From Rhizobium sullae (GTDB lineage: Bacteria; Pseudomonadota; Alphaproteobacteria; Rhizobiales; Rhizobiaceae), in contig NZ_CP104143.1 of the NCBI RefSeq assembly GCF_025200715.1, positions 124,001-188,000 on the forward strand: 64,000 nucleotides of DNA, written 5' to 3'. Under the pieces are notes generated by a model, which saw only the letters and a program-made list of their open reading frames with translations, was not told where the DNA came from and searched no databases. Shown here piece after piece: positions 35,439-43,561 of this stretch (position 1 is its first letter; each line of letters starts with the position of its first letter). Made by a program: the position numbers and the translations under genes.

Positions 35439-35529
35439 GGACGGCTCCTTCGTTTGAGATCGTTAACGGCTCACTCTGGCACATTTCGATGCCGCTCGGG
35501 GGCCGTCCACCCCAACAGGTCGGGCACAT

Positions 35530-35673
35530 GCCCCGCTTCAGAAGAACGGCAATCACATCGCGAAAGCAGGTGCTTTCGTCTACGATCTGCTCCCGCTGAT
35601 GAAGGCGCATGACCGACTTCTGGCGCACTTTTATGGCCGGTGGTGCGGCCCGGCGCATATTTCCCAATACGGA
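35530..35673 (+). pseudogene. Possible C-terminal gene remnant beside the IS
   Basis: Downstream of the IS1111-type end, one plus-strand frame reads LQKNGNHIAKAGAFVYDLLP followed by LMKAHDRLLAHFYG and ends at a stop near 35673. It has no start of its own and looks like the tail of a coding sequence interrupted at the insertion site. I do not recognise the family, and chance cannot be excluded. The rest of the gap 35511-35727 shows nothing else. Confidence 0.3.
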
Positions 35674-35727
35674 TGACTCTGATACACCATCGCCAAGCGG
35701 CGATGCCCCGACCCTAACCCGAGCCGG

Positions 35728-36606
35728 ATGATAGTGAGACAATCTTTCCCTGCGTCCCTAAGTTTTAAGGGATTTTTAACTTTTTGGCTGTCCTTGGTTG
35801 TATTTTCTGCAGGGACGACGTCTGCGCAGCAGGCGCCATCGTCGCTGCCTTTGCTTTTTGACGCCCGTGAAAGGCTTGCCAAGCCGGACCTCTCTTCGCT
35901 CGTCCGCCTGCGCTTCCTGACTGCTGTCGATTTCCCACCTTTCAACTTTACCGACCAGAATGGCAAGCTGTCGGGCTTCAATATCGATTTGGCGCGCGAG
36001 ATATGTAATGAACTGGAAGTGGCTTCAAAATGCGAGATCCAGGCGCTGCCCTTTGCCGATTTGAAGGAGACGCTTGCTGCCTCCCAGGGCGATGCCGTCA
36101 TCGCGGGGTTGGCCGTAACTTCAGACTTACGCAAGCAGTTTACCTTCAGCCGTCCCTACCTCATGCTGCCGGCCCGTTTCGTGCGCAATGCGAAAGCGGA
36201 GATAAAAGGGGATACCGCCGCAGCGCTGTCTGGCCGATCGGTCGGCGTCATCAAGGCGACCGTACATGAGGCCATGCTTAACGCCTACTTTCCGGCAATA
36301 AAAGCCGTGCTTTTCGAGAATAGGGAGGCACTGCTGACGGCCCTGAGGGATGGCAAGGTGGACGCTGCCTTCGCCGACGCCCTGCAATTGTCCTTCTGGG
36401 TTTCCTCTCAGGCATCCGCCAAATGCTGCGCGCTCTTCGACGGCCCCTATTTGTCGGAGCAGTTTCTGGGAGAGGGCATGACGATCATGCTTCGCCAGAA
36501 CGACAGCGTATTGACGGCAGCGTTGGACCACGCCCTTGCAGCACTTTCCAGAAACGGCCGCCTGCAGGAAATCTACCTGCGTTATTTCCCTTATGGGCTC
36601 TATTGA
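35728..36606 (+). CDS. Family 3 extracellular solute-binding protein
   Basis: Periplasmic binding protein of the amino-acid (HisJ/GlnH) type, 292 residues. The N-terminal signal is long (SFKGFLTFWLSLVVFSAGTT), followed by the signature LRFLTAVDFPPFNFTDQNGK and GFNIDLAREICNEL. No permease or ATPase gene is adjacent, so it is an orphan binding protein, a periplasmic sensor or part of a split transporter. It begins about 220 bp after the IS end. It overlaps the convergent terB-like gene by seven bases. Confidence 0.88.
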   Translation: MIVRQSFPASLSFKGFLTFWLSLVVFSAGTTSAQQAPSSLPLLFDARERLAKPDLSSLVRLRFLTAVDFPPFNFTDQNGKLSGFNIDLAREICNELEVASKCEIQALPFADLKETLAASQGDAVIAGLAVTSDLRKQFTFSRPYLMLPARFVRNAKAEIKGDTAAALSGRSVGVIKATVHEAMLNAYFPAIKAVLFENREALLTALRDGKVDAAFADALQLSFWVSSQASAKCCALFDGPYLSEQFLGEGMTIMLRQNDSVLTAALDHALAALSRNGRLQEIYLRYFPYGLY

Positions 36607-37016
36607 CCGTTGCGGAAGCGGGCGATCGCGCTGCGTTCGATGGCCGCGCAGGTGAGCTTGTCGAGACCCAACCGGTCGCGGAGCATGCTGAGCAGCCGAA
36701 GCTCCTCGGCCTTGACGGAAAGGTCGGCGGAAGCGACTTCGACGGCAAGGGCATAGGCGGTGTCGTAGAGCCGCGCCGGCAGCGTGTCCTTCACCGTTTC
36801 CAAAACGACATCGAGACCTTCCGGCCCGGCCAGCAGTGCTGCGCAGTCGCGGGCAATCGAAATCAGCTTGTCGTCGTCGAAATCCTTGAACACTGGCAGA
36901 AAGCCGATCAGCTGGCCGATGCGCTCCATCTCCCGGTCGTTCATCGTGCTGTCGACGGCGGATGCCATCACCATCACGTAAATCAGGGCATCGTGGGCGG
37001 AAAGCGGCTTGTTCAT
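36600..37016 (-). CDS. TerB-family protein
   Basis: All-helical cytoplasmic protein of 138 residues resembling TerB/DjlA N-terminal domains. The pattern ALIYVMVMASAVDSTMNDRE is the usual acidic metal-binding helix pair, and VASADLSVKAEELRLLSML is the matching second half. Such domains are linked to tellurite resistance and stress signalling, but here there is no ter operon. Function unknown. It stands alone. Confidence 0.8.
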   Translation of the reverse strand: MNKPLSAHDALIYVMVMASAVDSTMNDREMERIGQLIGFLPVFKDFDDDKLISIARDCAALLAGPEGLDVVLETVKDTLPARLYDTAYALAVEVASADLSVKAEELRLLSMLRDRLGLDKLTCAAIERSAIARFRNGQ

Positions 37017-37078
37017 TCGGTCATTCCCTCTGCTTCGGCAGGAGTTTAGGAACTGCCGTCCGCCATTACAAGGGATCG

Positions 37079-37819
37079 CTAGATCGGATCGAGAGGATTA
37101 TCCGGCGGCGGTCCGGGCGGCAGGGTCAGCGGCGCGCCCTTGCGCGGATCCTCGCCATAGACGCCTTTCTTCTCCGCCTTCGCCTTTTCGCCCGCTCCGG
37201 TAAGCGGCGATCCGGCGACTGCATCCGCCCAGCCGTTCTCGACAAGCCATTCGGAAAGGTCTTGCGCGCCGATCTTGCAGGAGGCCGTCGTGATGCCGGT
37301 CCAGTTGGCGTCCTCCAGATCGCAGGTGACTGAGCGCAGCCGCAGAAAGAGCCGGAAATTCGTCTTGGCGAGCATTCCGCAAGGCCATTCGTTCCCATCC
37401 AGCTCTTTGCAAATCTTGTCGGCCTGTGTCGGAACAATGCCGGCAAGCTGCAGTTTCCTGTCGCCGAAGGCGAGAATGCCAGCACTCTCGGCGACCGGCC
37501 TCGGCAATGTTGCGGCTTTCTGCGGCTCCGGCTTTGGCGTTTCCGGTTCGGGCACGGCTACCCGTTCCAGCGGCTTGCCCTCCGCCTCAGCCGGATAGAA
37601 CTGGCTTGCTTGGTCGACCGGCCGCGCGTTCATGCTGATCTTTGGATCGGGAAGGGCAATTGGCGGCTTTGGTACCTCCTCGGATTTGGCAGCTGTGTTG
37701 GGATCTTCGATCGCGGTCGTCGCCACATCCGGCCCGGCAAACCGCTCCCTGCCTGCCGCCAGCATCACGGCGACGATTGTTATTCCCGCAACAGCTGTCA
37801 GAAGTGCTGCAGGCCGCAT
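37079..37819 (-). CDS. Exported SNase-fold protein, catalytically degenerate
   Basis: 246 residues from the ATG at 37819. A signal-anchor-like N-terminus (ALLTAVAGITIVAVMLAAG) is followed by a Pro/Glu-rich linker to about residue 110 and a staphylococcal-nuclease-like domain to about 230 (LQLAGIVP, then LSEWLVENGWADA). The usual nuclease motif RLxGIDAPE is replaced by QLAGIVPTQ, so the catalytic Arg/Asp/Glu are not evident. A Cys pair (DKICK and EWPCGM) may form a disulfide. Function unknown; probably not a nuclease. Upstream lies an S24-type gene on the same strand, 12 bp away. Confidence 0.75.
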   Translation of the reverse strand: MRPAALLTAVAGITIVAVMLAAGRERFAGPDVATTAIEDPNTAAKSEEVPKPPIALPDPKISMNARPVDQASQFYPAEAEGKPLERVAVPEPETPKPEPQKAATLPRPVAESAGILAFGDRKLQLAGIVPTQADKICKELDGNEWPCGMLAKTNFRLFLRLRSVTCDLEDANWTGITTASCKIGAQDLSEWLVENGWADAVAGSPLTGAGEKAKAEKKGVYGEDPRKGAPLTLPPGPPPDNPLDPI

Positions 37820-37830
37820 GGAAGATTTTC

Positions 37831-38496
37831 CTATTGGCTGGCCCAGATGATGCGCGCGATCCAATCCACATCGGAAAACTCGATCGTCCGGTTCGGATGT
37901 TCGGAATTGAGGGACATCAGTTCGATGGAGCGTGGGCTCTGGCGTAGCAGCACCTTGGCCATCACCTCGCCCTCGCGCGTCTTGACGACGACGCGGTCGT
38001 TGCGGCGCACCTGTGCGCCCGGCTCCACGATCAGGACGTCGCCGTCGCGATAAAGCGGCATCATGCTGTCTCCCTGCACTTCGAGGGCATAGACGCCCGC
38101 TTTCTGCGAGGGTGCGGCGGGAAATTCCACTACATCCCACCCTTGGCCAGCCGGGAAACCGCCATCATCGAAAAAGCCGCCTGCGCCGGCCTGTGCGAAG
38201 CCGAGCAGGGGAATGGAGCCTCCCTGCGGGGGGGATGCGCCATCCGGCAGACCGGAGAAGCTGTTTGCGGACCGCATGAAGCCCATGAACTGCTCCATGG
38301 TGGCGCCTGTCGCATCGAGCACCTTGGCGATCGATTCCGTCGAAGGCCAGCGCAACCGGCCATCGGCAGACAACCGCTTAGATTTGTTGAGGGAGGTAGG
38401 GTCGAGGCCGGCACGGCGCGCAAGACCAGACGGTGTCAGGTCATGCCGTTCGGCAAGCCTATCGATCGCTCCCCAAATCTGCTCGTGTGACAGCAT
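37831..38496 (-). CDS. HTH/S24-type (LexA-like) transcriptional regulator
   Basis: 221 residues. The N-terminal helix-turn-helix (TPSGLARRAGLDPTSLNKS) is followed by a linker and a C-terminal S24 peptidase-like domain with the catalytic Ser in VQGDSMMPLYRDGD and a Lys in VMAKVLLRQ. AQAG near residue 101 could be the self-cleavage Ala-Gly. Such proteins are chromosomal relatives of phage repressors and respond to DNA damage or stress. No phage genes are nearby. It is 12 bp upstream of the SNase-fold gene and may be co-transcribed. Confidence 0.87.
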   Translation of the reverse strand: MLSHEQIWGAIDRLAERHDLTPSGLARRAGLDPTSLNKSKRLSADGRLRWPSTESIAKVLDATGATMEQFMGFMRSANSFSGLPDGASPPQGGSIPLLGFAQAGAGGFFDDGGFPAGQGWDVVEFPAAPSQKAGVYALEVQGDSMMPLYRDGDVLIVEPGAQVRRNDRVVVKTREGEVMAKVLLRQSPRSIELMSLNSEHPNRTIEFSDVDWIARIIWASQ

Positions 38497-38600
38497 CTTG
38501 CTTGGTCCTGCGCCCCGGCGCCGCTCTCCAATCGGCAGGAAGATTAACGCCAGGCTTTCTCATAGTAAAGAGAAATGAGGAATAAAATCCTGTATTGGCG

Positions 38601-39248
38601 TCAGGCAACCATCGCCATGTTGATCTTGCCGAGCTGGATGACGGCCTGCGTGCGGCTGTCGACGTTGAGCTTCAGGAGGATGGCCGAGACATGCGCCTTG
38701 ATCGTTGCTTCGGAAACGCCGAGTTCGTAGGCGATCTGTTTGTTGAGCAGGCCTTCGCCGAGCATGGTGAGCACGCGGCTCTGCTGCGGCGTCAGCGTGT
38801 GCAGGCGGTGAATGAGGTCGGCCACGTCCGGGTCTTGTTCCTCACCGTCGCGATAATTCTCCGGCGTTGCGATATCGCCGGCAAGCACTGCCTGGATGCT
38901 GCTGCGGATATCTTCGATGCCGGACGATTTGGAAATGAAGCCGGAAGCGCCGAGCTCCAGGGCGCGGCGGATCGTCGTCGCGTCATCGGTCGCGGAAATG
39001 ATGACGATCGGCAGGCTGGCGAATTCGGAGCGTAGCGCCATCAGCCCGGAAAAGCCGCTGACGCCGGGCATGGCAAGATCGAGCAGCAGGATATCCGCAT
39101 CCGGATGAGTGGTAGCGGCAGCGCGCGCGGCCGTGAAATCGCCGGCTTCGACGATCGTGTGCTGCCCCTCCATGCCGGTCACGGCCTGGCGCAGCGCATC
39201 CCGGAAAAGCGGGTGGTCGTCCGCAATGATGATCGTCTGTTCCTGCAT
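38601..39248 (-). CDS. LuxR/NarL-type response regulator, orphan
   Basis: 215 residues. The receiver domain has DDH at the start, phosphoacceptor Asp near residue 57 (LLLDLAMPG) and the conserved Lys in FISKSSG. The LuxR-type helix-turn-helix (LTPQQSRVLTMLGEGLLNKQ followed by IAYELGVSEATIKAHVSAIL) fills residues 145-210. No histidine kinase gene is adjacent. It is probably a two-component output protein paired with a kinase elsewhere. Confidence 0.93.
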   Translation of the reverse strand: MQEQTIIIADDHPLFRDALRQAVTGMEGQHTIVEAGDFTAARAAATTHPDADILLLDLAMPGVSGFSGLMALRSEFASLPIVIISATDDATTIRRALELGASGFISKSSGIEDIRSSIQAVLAGDIATPENYRDGEEQDPDVADLIHRLHTLTPQQSRVLTMLGEGLLNKQIAYELGVSEATIKAHVSAILLKLNVDSRTQAVIQLGKINMAMVA

Positions 39249-39338
39249 CGAAAACCCCCTCCCAAGAGCCCGATTTCATCCTCCTCGTGCGCGGGATACC
39301 CGCCGCACATGCCGTCCTCTTCATATTACTACATCAAA

Positions 39339-39740
39339 TCAGGTCTTCTGCGGAAGAGGCGCGGTCTTTTCGTCCTCCTGGAATTGCTTCACCATGCCCA
39401 TGAAGCTTTTCATCATCCGCTCCATGATGCTGATCGAGCGGTCGATCTCGGCATCGGTGGGCAGCGCCTTGTTAACGATGCTCTTGTTTTCGAGCGCCGT
39501 CACGCGGTCGGAAAGCCGGTCAAGCTCGTCGTCATACGCAGCGCGTTCGTCGGCCGCCATACGGCAGACCAACGAACCGTCCTTTTCTTCGCAAAGCGAC
39601 ATCGCACCCGTGTGCTTGTCGAGACGGACGAAATGGTCGCCGCTCCGCTCGAGCTGGAAGCGCGCCGGGTCCGGCTCGGCCGCGAGCGCCGGCAGCGGCA
39701 GAAGAAGAACTGCGGCAATCCCGATTGTTATCGTCTTCAT
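39339..39740 (-). CDS. Exported protein of unknown function, 133 residues
   Basis: The ATG at 39740 follows GGAGGAT, and the product opens with a clear signal peptide (ITIGIAAVLLLPLPALAAEP). The mature part has two Cys (SLCEEK and LVCRMA) about 11 residues apart, then a coiled-coil-like acidic/basic helix (YDDELDRLSDRVTALENK). An earlier frame extension to 39845 lacks a signal and is not used. I do not recognise the family. Confidence 0.78.
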   Translation of the reverse strand: MKTITIGIAAVLLLPLPALAAEPDPARFQLERSGDHFVRLDKHTGAMSLCEEKDGSLVCRMAADERAAYDDELDRLSDRVTALENKSIVNKALPTDAEIDRSISIMERMMKSFMGMVKQFQEDEKTAPLPQKT

Positions 39741-39859
39741 GCTATGATCCTCCGGATTTCTGTTGCGGCTATCCTGTTTTTTGGCGGGGAGTCGTGGACA
39801 TCGCCGTTCCTTTCCGGCAAAGCGCTCACCAACAGCATCAGCCATTGCATGAGGCCATC

Positions 39860-40213
39860 ATGAGCGTGACACCCGTCGTTTACAAGATCGTGACCGAGGC
39901 GCTCTGGCAGGAAGCCAGGCAAAGCGGCGTTTTTCGCGGCGCAGGCATCGACCTGCAAGACGGTTTCATTCATCTCTCGACGGAAAAACAGGTGCGGCAG
40001 ACGGCGGCGCTGTTTTTCGCAGGCCAGCCGGGCCTGCTGCTCATCGCCATCGATAGCGGCAAGCTCGGCGACAAGCTGATCTTCGAACCCTCCCGAAACG
40101 GCGATCTCTTCCCGCATCTTTATGCCGAACTGCCCCTTTCGGCCGTCATCTGGGAAGAGCCGCTTCCGCTCGATGATGCCGGACAGCATATCTTCCCGGA
40201 ACTCCTGTCATGA
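39860..40213 (+). CDS. DUF952-family protein
   Basis: Small protein of 117 residues matching DUF952: VYKIVTEALWQEA at the start, DGFIHLSTEKQV in the middle and LFPHLYAELPLSAVIWEE near the end. The fold resembles ADP-ribosyltransferases, but the biochemical role is unknown. The start at 39860 has GAGG upstream. It overlaps pyrD by four bases (ATGA), so the two are translationally coupled, a pairing common in Rhizobiales. Confidence 0.88.
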   Translation: MSVTPVVYKIVTEALWQEARQSGVFRGAGIDLQDGFIHLSTEKQVRQTAALFFAGQPGLLLIAIDSGKLGDKLIFEPSRNGDLFPHLYAELPLSAVIWEEPLPLDDAGQHIFPELLS

Positions 40214-41298
40214 TTGGTGTGTTCAAGAGCGCTGCCCGCAAGGGCCTCTTCCTGTTCGATCCCGAAACGGCGCATGGCATGTCGATCGCTGCGCTGAAAT
40301 CCGGCTTGGTTCCCGCCTGCCGTATTTCTCCAGATCCGCGGCTGGTGCAGACGGTCGCCGGCCTCACCTTCGAAAACCCGCTCGGTATGGCGGCCGGTTA
40401 CGACAAGAATGCCGAAGTGCCGGAATCCCTCCTCAAGCTCGGCTTTGGCTTCACTGAGATCGGCACGGTGACGCCGAAGCCGCAGTCGGGCAATCCGCGC
40501 CCGCGCATCTTCCGTCTGGTGGATGACGAAGGGGTCATCAACCGCCTCGGCTTCAACAACGAGGGCCATGATGCGGTCTTCCGGCGCCTGTCGGCGATCC
40601 GCCGCGAAGGCATCATCGGCGTTAACATCGGCGCCAACAAGGACAGCGAAGACCGCATCGGCGACTATGTGGCCGGCATTCGCCGCTTCTATTCCGTTGC
40701 GCGCTATTTTACGGCCAACATCTCTTCGCCGAATACGCCTGGCCTGCGTGACCTGCAGGCGCGCGAAAGCCTGGCCGCTCTCCTGTCCGCCGTGCTTGCC
40801 GCCCGCGACGAGGAGGCCGCGCGCTCTGGCCGGAAAATCCCGGTCTTCCTCAAGATTGCGCCCGATCTCACGGAAGAAGGGATGGACGATATCGCGGCCG
40901 AAGTGCTCTCCCATGGGCTGGACGGCCTGATCGTCTCGAACACGACGCTTGCCCGCGACGGTCTGAAGGATCAGCGGCAGGCGAAAGAAGCCGGTGGCCT
41001 TTCGGGCAAGCCGCTCTTCGAGAAGTCGACCGCGATTCTTGCGAAAATGCGCAAGCGGGTCGGCGCTGCACTCCCGATCATCGGTGTCGGCGGTGTTTCT
41101 TCGGCGGAAACCGCGCTCGAAAAGATCAGGGCAGGGGCCGATCTCGTGCAGCTTTATTCCTGCATGGTCTATGCGGGTCCTGGCCTACCGGGCGAGATCG
41201 TCCGCGGCCTCTCAAGGCTCCTCGACCGTGAAAAGGTCACGTCGATCCGCGAATTGCGCGACACCCGCGCCGATCACTGGGCGGCCCGGAACGTCTGA
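40210..41298 (+). CDS. pyrD: Dihydroorotate dehydrogenase, quinone-linked (class 2)
   Basis: Membrane-associated FMN enzyme of pyrimidine synthesis, 362 residues. The N-terminal helical extension (LFLFDPETAHGMSIAALKSG) is the mark of class 2 enzymes. Core motifs are NPLGMAAGYDKNAEVP, NRLGFNNEGHD, INIGANKDS, the catalytic Ser in NISSPNTPGLR, SNTTL and GVGGVSSAE. It accepts electrons from dihydroorotate and passes them to quinone. Its 3' end overlaps the convergent MATE gene by 25 bp. Confidence 0.97.
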   Translation: MIGVFKSAARKGLFLFDPETAHGMSIAALKSGLVPACRISPDPRLVQTVAGLTFENPLGMAAGYDKNAEVPESLLKLGFGFTEIGTVTPKPQSGNPRPRIFRLVDDEGVINRLGFNNEGHDAVFRRLSAIRREGIIGVNIGANKDSEDRIGDYVAGIRRFYSVARYFTANISSPNTPGLRDLQARESLAALLSAVLAARDEEAARSGRKIPVFLKIAPDLTEEGMDDIAAEVLSHGLDGLIVSNTTLARDGLKDQRQAKEAGGLSGKPLFEKSTAILAKMRKRVGAALPIIGVGGVSSAETALEKIRAGADLVQLYSCMVYAGPGLPGEIVRGLSRLLDREKVTSIRELRDTRADHWAARNV

Positions 41299-42620
41299 TC
41301 GGCCCGCGGCTTCACCAGCATGGCCAGGAAGAAGCCGCGGAACAGCAGGAAGGCGTTCATCGACAGCCAGAGCCCGTGATTGCCGAAGAGCGGCACGAAG
41401 ACCGCGAGCGCGGCAAGATAGCCGGCAAATGACATCAGCATACGGTTGCGCATGTCGACAGACCATGTCGCGCCGATGAAGACGCCGTCCATCAGGAAGG
41501 CGAGTGCGCCCGTCAGTCCGGTGATCGCCGCCCAAGGCAGATAGGTTTCTGCCGCTGCCCGCACCTCCGGCGAGGTCGTCAGCGCGGAAATCAGCCAGGG
41601 ACCGGCGCCAAGGAAGAAGGCGGAAACGGACGCCGCCAGCCCGAAGGACCAGATCGCAGTGAGTTTCAGCCCGCGGTCGAAGGCCGGCCGGTGGGCCGCG
41701 CCGATCGCCCGTCCGGTGATCTGCTCGGCGGCATTGGCAAGCCCGTCGAGATAATAGCCGGAGAGCAGGAAGAAATTCATCAGCACGGCATTGGCGGCGA
41801 GCGTGACGGCGCCGAAGCTCGCGCCGATCCGCGTCATGATCGCAAAGGAGCCGATCAACACGAAGGTGCGGATCAGGATGTCGCGATTGAGCGCAAAGAG
41901 CTCCGCCAGCCGGTGCCGCGAGAAGATTTCCGCACGGCTTGGCCGTTCGGAGGCTTCGAAGCTTCTGAGAACGAGGAGGAGGCCGGCCACCGCACCGGCC
42001 GTCTCGCCCACCATCGTGCCCCAGGCGACGCCAGCGACTCCCCAGTTGAGCCAGAGGCCGAGATAGATCGCGAGCACGATGTTGATACCATTGATCAGCA
42101 CCTGCAGGAAAAGGCCGGTGCCGCCTTGCCCGCGCCCGAGCACGAAACCGAGGATCGCGTAATTCGCGAGAGCCGCAGGGGCGGCAAGGATCCGAATGGA
42201 GAAATAGACATTCGTCGCCTGTGCGACGGCCGCTTCGGGTCCCATCAGTGCCAGCCCTGCCGGAAGCAGCAGCGGCGAGAGACAGAGAAGAACAAGGCCG
42301 CAACCGAGCGCGGAAACCATGGCTCGCCAGAAAACGCCCTGCTGCTCATGCGTATCGTGCCGCCCGAGCGCCTGTGCCGTCAGCCCCGTGGTCGAAGCGC
42401 GCAGGAAGTTGAAGCTGCCGAGGAGAAGGTCGAAGAGCATCGCCCCGATCGCAAGGCCGGCAAGCGCATCGGGCTCGCCCATATGGCCCACGACGCCGGT
42501 ATCGACGAGGCCGAGCAGCGGCGTCGTCGTGAAGCCGAGCGTCATCGGAATGGCGATCGACAGCACCAGCCGGTGCGTCACATCGAATGCCAGCCGGTTT
42601 TCGCGCCCGCAGTGATCCAT
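41274..42620 (-). CDS. MATE-family exporter (DinF-like)
   Basis: Multidrug and toxin extrusion protein, 448 residues from the ATG at 42620. There are about 12 hydrophobic segments; LVLSIAIPMTLGFTTTPLLG and VDTGVVGHMG near the start are characteristic of the DinF subgroup. The second half repeats the first in style, as in all MATE proteins. It probably exchanges Na+ or H+ for an organic substrate that is not deducible here. A longer frame reaching 42710 is unsupported. Confidence 0.93.
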   Translation of the reverse strand: MDHCGRENRLAFDVTHRLVLSIAIPMTLGFTTTPLLGLVDTGVVGHMGEPDALAGLAIGAMLFDLLLGSFNFLRASTTGLTAQALGRHDTHEQQGVFWRAMVSALGCGLVLLCLSPLLLPAGLALMGPEAAVAQATNVYFSIRILAAPAALANYAILGFVLGRGQGGTGLFLQVLINGINIVLAIYLGLWLNWGVAGVAWGTMVGETAGAVAGLLLVLRSFEASERPSRAEIFSRHRLAELFALNRDILIRTFVLIGSFAIMTRIGASFGAVTLAANAVLMNFFLLSGYYLDGLANAAEQITGRAIGAAHRPAFDRGLKLTAIWSFGLAASVSAFFLGAGPWLISALTTSPEVRAAAETYLPWAAITGLTGALAFLMDGVFIGATWSVDMRNRMLMSFAGYLAALAVFVPLFGNHGLWLSMNAFLLFRGFFLAMLVKPRADQTFRAAQ

Positions 42621-42651
42621 TTCTGCCTCGGTCTTGAGAGGCAGAATCGCC

Positions 42652-43149
42652 TCAGCTGGAAAGAACCATGGCCCAATAGGGCACGCTCCGGGAAGACGTA
42701 TTGTGCGCAACGGCGACGCCGAGCCCGTTATAGCGTCCCAGCATGTTCTCGAGATGATGTCGCGAGTTGATCCAGGCCGTCACGACGGCATCGATGCTCT
42801 GCTGGCCGGCGGCGATGTTCTCTGCGGCCGGAAGCTGCACGCCGCTTTTCCTCACGCGTGCACCGAAACTGTCGGCCATGCCCATCAGATGCGTCATCTT
42901 GCCGGCGCTTGCCATTCGCTTGGCCTGGTAGATCGCCGCAGCGCTTGCCGCCGGATCGACGTGAAGCGCCGTCAGCCCATTCTTGGCGCGAAGCTGGTTG
43001 ACGAGCGGCAGCGCCGCCGTTGTCTCGTCCTCTCCGTCCGAGGGCGTGGAAGACATTCTGGGCACGGTCGTGCAGCCTGCGACGCCCGTCAGGAAGACAA
43101 GGCCTGAAAAGCGCAGCAGATTGCGCCTGGAAAGATCGATGGATGTCAT
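42652..43149 (-). CDS. CAP/SCP-like exported lipoprotein with a Tat-type signal
   Basis: 165 residues. The N-terminus SRRNLLRFSG is a twin-arginine motif, and VAGC is a lipobox, so it is probably a Tat-exported lipoprotein. The mature part is a cysteine-rich secretory protein/SCP-like domain with NQLRAKNGLTALHVDP, MTHLMG, AAENIAAG and SRHHLENML, where the His residues form the conserved cavity. Function unknown. The DUF6460-like gene lies just upstream on the same strand, 2 bp away. Confidence 0.9.
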   Translation of the reverse strand: MTSIDLSRRNLLRFSGLVFLTGVAGCTTVPRMSSTPSDGEDETTAALPLVNQLRAKNGLTALHVDPAASAAAIYQAKRMASAGKMTHLMGMADSFGARVRKSGVQLPAAENIAAGQQSIDAVVTAWINSRHHLENMLGRYNGLGVAVAHNTSSRSVPYWAMVLSS

Positions 43150-43151
43150 GT

Positions 43152-43418
43152 TTACCGGCGAAAGTTGAAAAGACGGATGATAATGAAGATCGGGATGACG
43201 ACCGTTGCGCCAAGCAGCAGATAATCGCCGACGCGGCCGAGCGCTGCAAAACCCCGGTACCAGATCTCGCGGATGAAATCCCGGACGCCGTAGACGAGGT
43301 CCAGCGGTGCCCATCCGAAAACGGTCATCACGAAACCGACGATCAGCGAAACGACTAAGAGCTTCACCAATGTGCGGCCGAGCGAGTCACCTAGAAATTT
43401 GTTTACCTGATCGGACAT
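43152..43418 (-). CDS. DUF6460-like small membrane protein
   Basis: 88 residues with two hydrophobic helices (LVKLLVVSLIVGFVMTVFGW and LLLGATVVIPIFIIIRLF) and the motif DQVNKFLGDSLGRT at the start. The ATG at 43418 is preferred to one at 43550 because the upstream part has no membrane or conserved character. Function unknown. It is adjacent to the CAP lipoprotein gene and likely co-transcribed. Confidence 0.82.
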   Translation of the reverse strand: MSDQVNKFLGDSLGRTLVKLLVVSLIVGFVMTVFGWAPLDLVYGVRDFIREIWYRGFAALGRVGDYLLLGATVVIPIFIIIRLFNFRR

Positions 43419-43561
43419 GCGCCATCTCCTGTTTGCCCTGAAATACGGTTGCGGCGCGGCGCCCGCAAGCCTTTTCCGGAACTGGCCGTTCCGCCTCTGA
43501 AATAGGACTTGAGTTTTTTTGTGGCCGCCGCCAAATGCGCAGGCGTTCAACGGGCCACATC

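Larger units (their letters stand above)
34113..35510 (-). mobile_element. IS1111/IS110-type insertion sequence
   Basis: Bounded by a perfect 13-bp inverted repeat, GTGGACGGCCCCC, at 34113-34125 and its complement at 35498-35510. Subterminal inverted repeats of this length are a feature of the IS1111 group and are absent from classical IS110 elements. The transposase lies on the minus strand. It leaves about 250 bp of non-coding DNA downstream (34126-34376) and only about 60 bp upstream (35439-35497). The element starts four bases after the IS481 copy ends. Confidence 0.82.

Noticed and set aside
37831..38496. S24/LexA-like repressor taken as a sign of prophage
   Set aside because: No phage structural, replication or integrase genes are within 10 kb; the protein is a chromosomal type common in rhizobia.
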